Source: Candidatus Atribacteria bacterium 4572_76 (GTDB lineage: Bacteria > Atribacterota > Phoenicimicrobiia > Phoenicimicrobiales > Phoenicimicrobiaceae). Taken from it: a stretch of 6,683 nucleotides of DNA. Location of the stretch: assembly GCA_002084865.1 (NCBI GenBank), contig NBMG01000094.1, forward strand, positions 1-6,683, in the 5' to 3' direction. How positions within the stretch are numbered: position 1 is the first letter of the stretch; each line of letters begins with the position of its first letter. A model generated the notes under the pieces. The model was not told the DNA's origin. It did not search any database and was given only the letters and a program-made list of their open reading frames with translations. Made by a program: the position numbers and the translations under genes. Positions 4,967 through 6,683 of this stretch are shown one piece after another.

Positions 4967-5026
4967 TAAATACTAAATACTAAATACTATTTTACGACTA
5001 AATACTAAATACTAACGACTAAATAC
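4967..5026 (+). repeat. TAAATAC/TAACGAC heptamer array upstream of the Wzz-like gene
   Basis: Three TAAATAC units (4967-4987), the 11-base spacer TATTTTACGAC (4988-4998), then TAAATAC, TAAATAC, TAACGAC, TAAATAC (4999-5026). The spacer and the TAACGAC variant also occur at 1219-1245. The array ends 7 bases before the ribosome binding site of the gene at 5046. Confidence 0.9.
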
Positions 5027-5033
5027 TATTTAA

Positions 5034-5038
5034 AGGAG
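5034..5038 (+). promoter_or_regulatory. Ribosome binding site of the Wzz-like gene
   Basis: AGGAG stands 7 bases (a T run) before ATG 5046, which supports that start. It follows almost directly on the heptamer array. Confidence 0.8.
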
Positions 5039-5045
5039 TTTTTTT

Positions 5046-6626
5046 ATGAGAGAAGAAATCGAAGAAGAAATATCCCTACAAGATTATATACGAGTTTTAC
5101 GTAAAAGAAAATGGACCATATTTACAGTAACCATAACCGCCATCATAATTGTCTTAATTGCCAATTTCCTTATGCCGCCCGTCTATAAAGCTACCACTAC
5201 AGTATTAATTTCCGAAAGTGGAGCCCAGCAGGCAATATTCGGAGGCGCAGAGGCTAACCTTATTTTCGGAAGACCAGATGAAGTTGAAACTCAAATCGAA
5301 ATATTAAAAAGTTATAGTATCGCCAAAGGAGCAGCAGAAAGACTGCCTGCGGATATTTTCGAAAAAGCTGAAGCAGAAAATTTTGAAAAGAAGAAAGAAG
5401 ATTTTAGATGGGTAATTAATATATTAGGCAAGTTAGGTTTAAAAAACATTGTTGCCTCAATATTAGGGATCAACAATAACCACGACCGCACCGATAACCC
5501 GGAACTAACTTTTAAAGATACCATTAAACAAATAAGAGAATCAATAACTGTAAATTCACTGAAAAATACTAAAATAATCGAAATTAGCGCTGAAAATAAT
5601 AATCCTGAATTAGCCGCTGAAATTGCCAATACCATAGCCGGTGTTTTTGTAGACGAATCTCTCACTCTAAATCGCTCCAGGGCAAGTGAAGCCAAAAAAT
5701 TCATCGAAGAACAATTACTGGAAAAAGGGAAAGAACTTGCCCGAGAAGAAGAAGAGAAGCTGCAATACAAAAAGCAAGAAAACATCTTATATTTAGATGA
5801 AGAAACCAAAATAAATATTGAGCAATTAGCCTATTTCCAGGCACAAGAAGCAGAAGTCGCTAATCTAATTGCCGAAAACAAAGCAAAATTAACTGAAGCT
5901 CACAAACAATTAGAAAGACAATCAGAAACCTATATCTCTTCCGAGACCATCACTACCAATCCGATAGTTCAGCAATTGCAGAATAATTTAGCTTCTTTAG
6001 AGATTCAACTCCCCGCTCTATCAGAAAAATATGGTAAAGGGAGTCCTCAGGTAACCGAAGTAGAAATTAAGATTAAAGAGACTAAAAATAAAATAAGTGA
6101 AAAAGTAGCAGAGATAGTAGGCTCCAAAGTATCGGCTCGAAATCCTATTTATCAAAATCTCCTGGCTGAAATAGTTGCTTTAGAAACCAATACGATTTCT
6201 TTAGATACTAAAATGGAAGCCTTATCCGATACCATAAAAGAATATGAAAAACGGTTAGAAAAATTACCGGAAAAGGAATTACAACTTGCCCGCTTAGAAC
6301 GGGCAGTAAAAGTATCGGAAAATATCTATCTCTTATTATTGGAAAAATATCAGGAAGCCCGGATAAATGAAGTAATGGAATTGGGAAACATGAGGATAAT
6401 AGACAATGCTTTAGCACCTGATGAACCGATAAAACCGAATAAAAAATTAAATCTGGCCATTGGCGGAATATTAGGTCTAATGCTGGGCGTAATGTTAGTA
6501 TTCTTTATGGAATATATGGACAATACCATTAAGACTACAGATGATATAGAGCGTTACTTAGGATTACCAGTATTAGGACTAATCCCCAAAGTAACTCTTA
6601 AAACCAAAAGAAAACGAGCATATTAA
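5046..6626 (+). CDS. Wzz/GumC-type polysaccharide chain-length regulator without kinase domain
   Basis: This intact 526-residue inner-membrane protein has the layout of polysaccharide co-polymerases. A short cytoplasmic Wzz segment (9-23, SLQDYIRVLRKRKW) leads to TM1 (24-43) and the periplasmic Wzz start (MPPVYKATTTVLI, 43-55). A long charged helical region likely to form coiled coils follows (about 205-440), including the GNVR-type segment (LPEKELQLARLERAVKVSEN, then LLEKYQEARINE). The proline-rich PDEPIKPNKK (458-467) precedes TM2 (468-488). After TM2 comes DNTIKTTDDIERYLGLPVLG (492-511), the linker that in fused proteins leads into a BY-type tyrosine kinase. The chain instead ends 15 residues later at KRKRAY, so no Walker motifs are present. 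A separate kinase gene downstream, as in CapA/CapB pairs, is likely but outside the window. It would set polymer length and couple synthesis to the export channel encoded at 3292. Confidence 0.9.
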   Translation: MREEIEEEISLQDYIRVLRKRKWTIFTVTITAIIIVLIANFLMPPVYKATTTVLISESGAQQAIFGGAEANLIFGRPDEVETQIEILKSYSIAKGAAERLPADIFEKAEAENFEKKKEDFRWVINILGKLGLKNIVASILGINNNHDRTDNPELTFKDTIKQIRESITVNSLKNTKIIEISAENNNPELAAEIANTIAGVFVDESLTLNRSRASEAKKFIEEQLLEKGKELAREEEEKLQYKKQENILYLDEETKINIEQLAYFQAQEAEVANLIAENKAKLTEAHKQLERQSETYISSETITTNPIVQQLQNNLASLEIQLPALSEKYGKGSPQVTEVEIKIKETKNKISEKVAEIVGSKVSARNPIYQNLLAEIVALETNTISLDTKMEALSDTIKEYEKRLEKLPEKELQLARLERAVKVSENIYLLLLEKYQEARINEVMELGNMRIIDNALAPDEPIKPNKKLNLAIGGILGLMLGVMLVFFMEYMDNTIKTTDDIERYLGLPVLGLIPKVTLKTKRKRAY

Positions 6627-6636
6627 ATTAGTATTT

Positions 6637-6683
6637 CGAATCTCGTATCTCGTGAATCGTATCTCGTGAATCGTATCTCGTAG
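6637..6683 (+). repeat. CGTATCT/CGTGAAT heptamer array, running off the window edge
   Basis: CGAATCT, CGTATCT, CGTGAAT, CGTATCT, CGTGAAT, CGTATCT follow in perfect 7-base register from 6637, with a further partial unit to the edge. Shifted by two bases the words are CTCGTAT and CTCGTGA alternating with ATCGTAT, a C-for-T relative of CTTGTAT. The array starts 10 bases after the stop of the Wzz-like gene and its true length is unknown. Confidence 0.85.

Noticed and set aside
4967..5026. CRISPR-like array
   Set aside because: Units are 7 bases in direct tandem without unique spacers of 25-40 bases, and no cas-like gene is in the window.
5312..5809. 165-codon open frame on the minus strand within the Wzz-like gene
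   Set aside because: It is antisense to a well-recognised coiled-coil coding region, serine/phenylalanine-rich as expected for the shadow of Glu/Lys codons, and has no ribosome binding site or recognisable family.

Overview
The window is AT-rich bacterial DNA, all genes on the + strand, holding part of a capsule/exopolysaccharide export locus of an organism with an outer membrane. The evidence for an outer membrane is a Wzi-type beta-barrel whose last residue is Phe, a signal-peptide-bearing Wza-type export protein ending in an amphipathic helix, and paired SLH-like segments in front of the barrel, an arrangement used by some diderms to tether the outer membrane to the wall. The base composition, the many dispersed short palindromes and the stray four-helix-bundle gene resemble genomes of uncultured anaerobic candidate phyla. 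I cannot name the lineage from the sequence.

Layout: (1) 3-962, the 3' part of a secreted protein built from six QW-type alpha/alpha-toroid repeats (prenyltransferase/squalene-cyclase fold), its start just outside the window. (2) 963-1291, a repeat-filled spacer. (3) 1292-3088, an SLH-like plus Wzi capsule-assembly barrel gene, broken by two single-base frameshifts. (4) 3292-4455, a polysaccharide export (Wza-like) protein with three SLBB-type units and an apparent in-frame internal loss. (5) 4574-4965, a four-helix-bundle (S23/23S rRNA intervening-sequence type) gene broken by one missing base. (6) 5046-6626, an intact Wzz/GumC-type chain-length regulator without the fused tyrosine kinase, whose partner may lie beyond the right edge.

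Together the Wzz-like protein (inner membrane), the SLBB export protein (periplasm/outer membrane) and the Wzi-like barrel (outer membrane lectin/assembly) form the expected trans-envelope path for a surface polysaccharide. The toroid protein could be an exported accessory, but nothing in the sequence fixes its job.

The most unusual content is between and inside the genes. Every spacer carries tandem heptanucleotides, and most of these different heptamers fit one pattern, CTnRnnn, when put in register. They sit just ahead of the ribosome binding sites of all three export genes. Alongside are three hairpins each directly preceded by GTAG, the hallmark of REP elements handled by RAYT (Y1-type) transposases, plus two further palindromes, one encoding residues 10-19 of the SLH-Wzi protein and one covering the stop codon of the toroid gene. 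Short repeats appear to be rewriting the ends of proteins in this locus.
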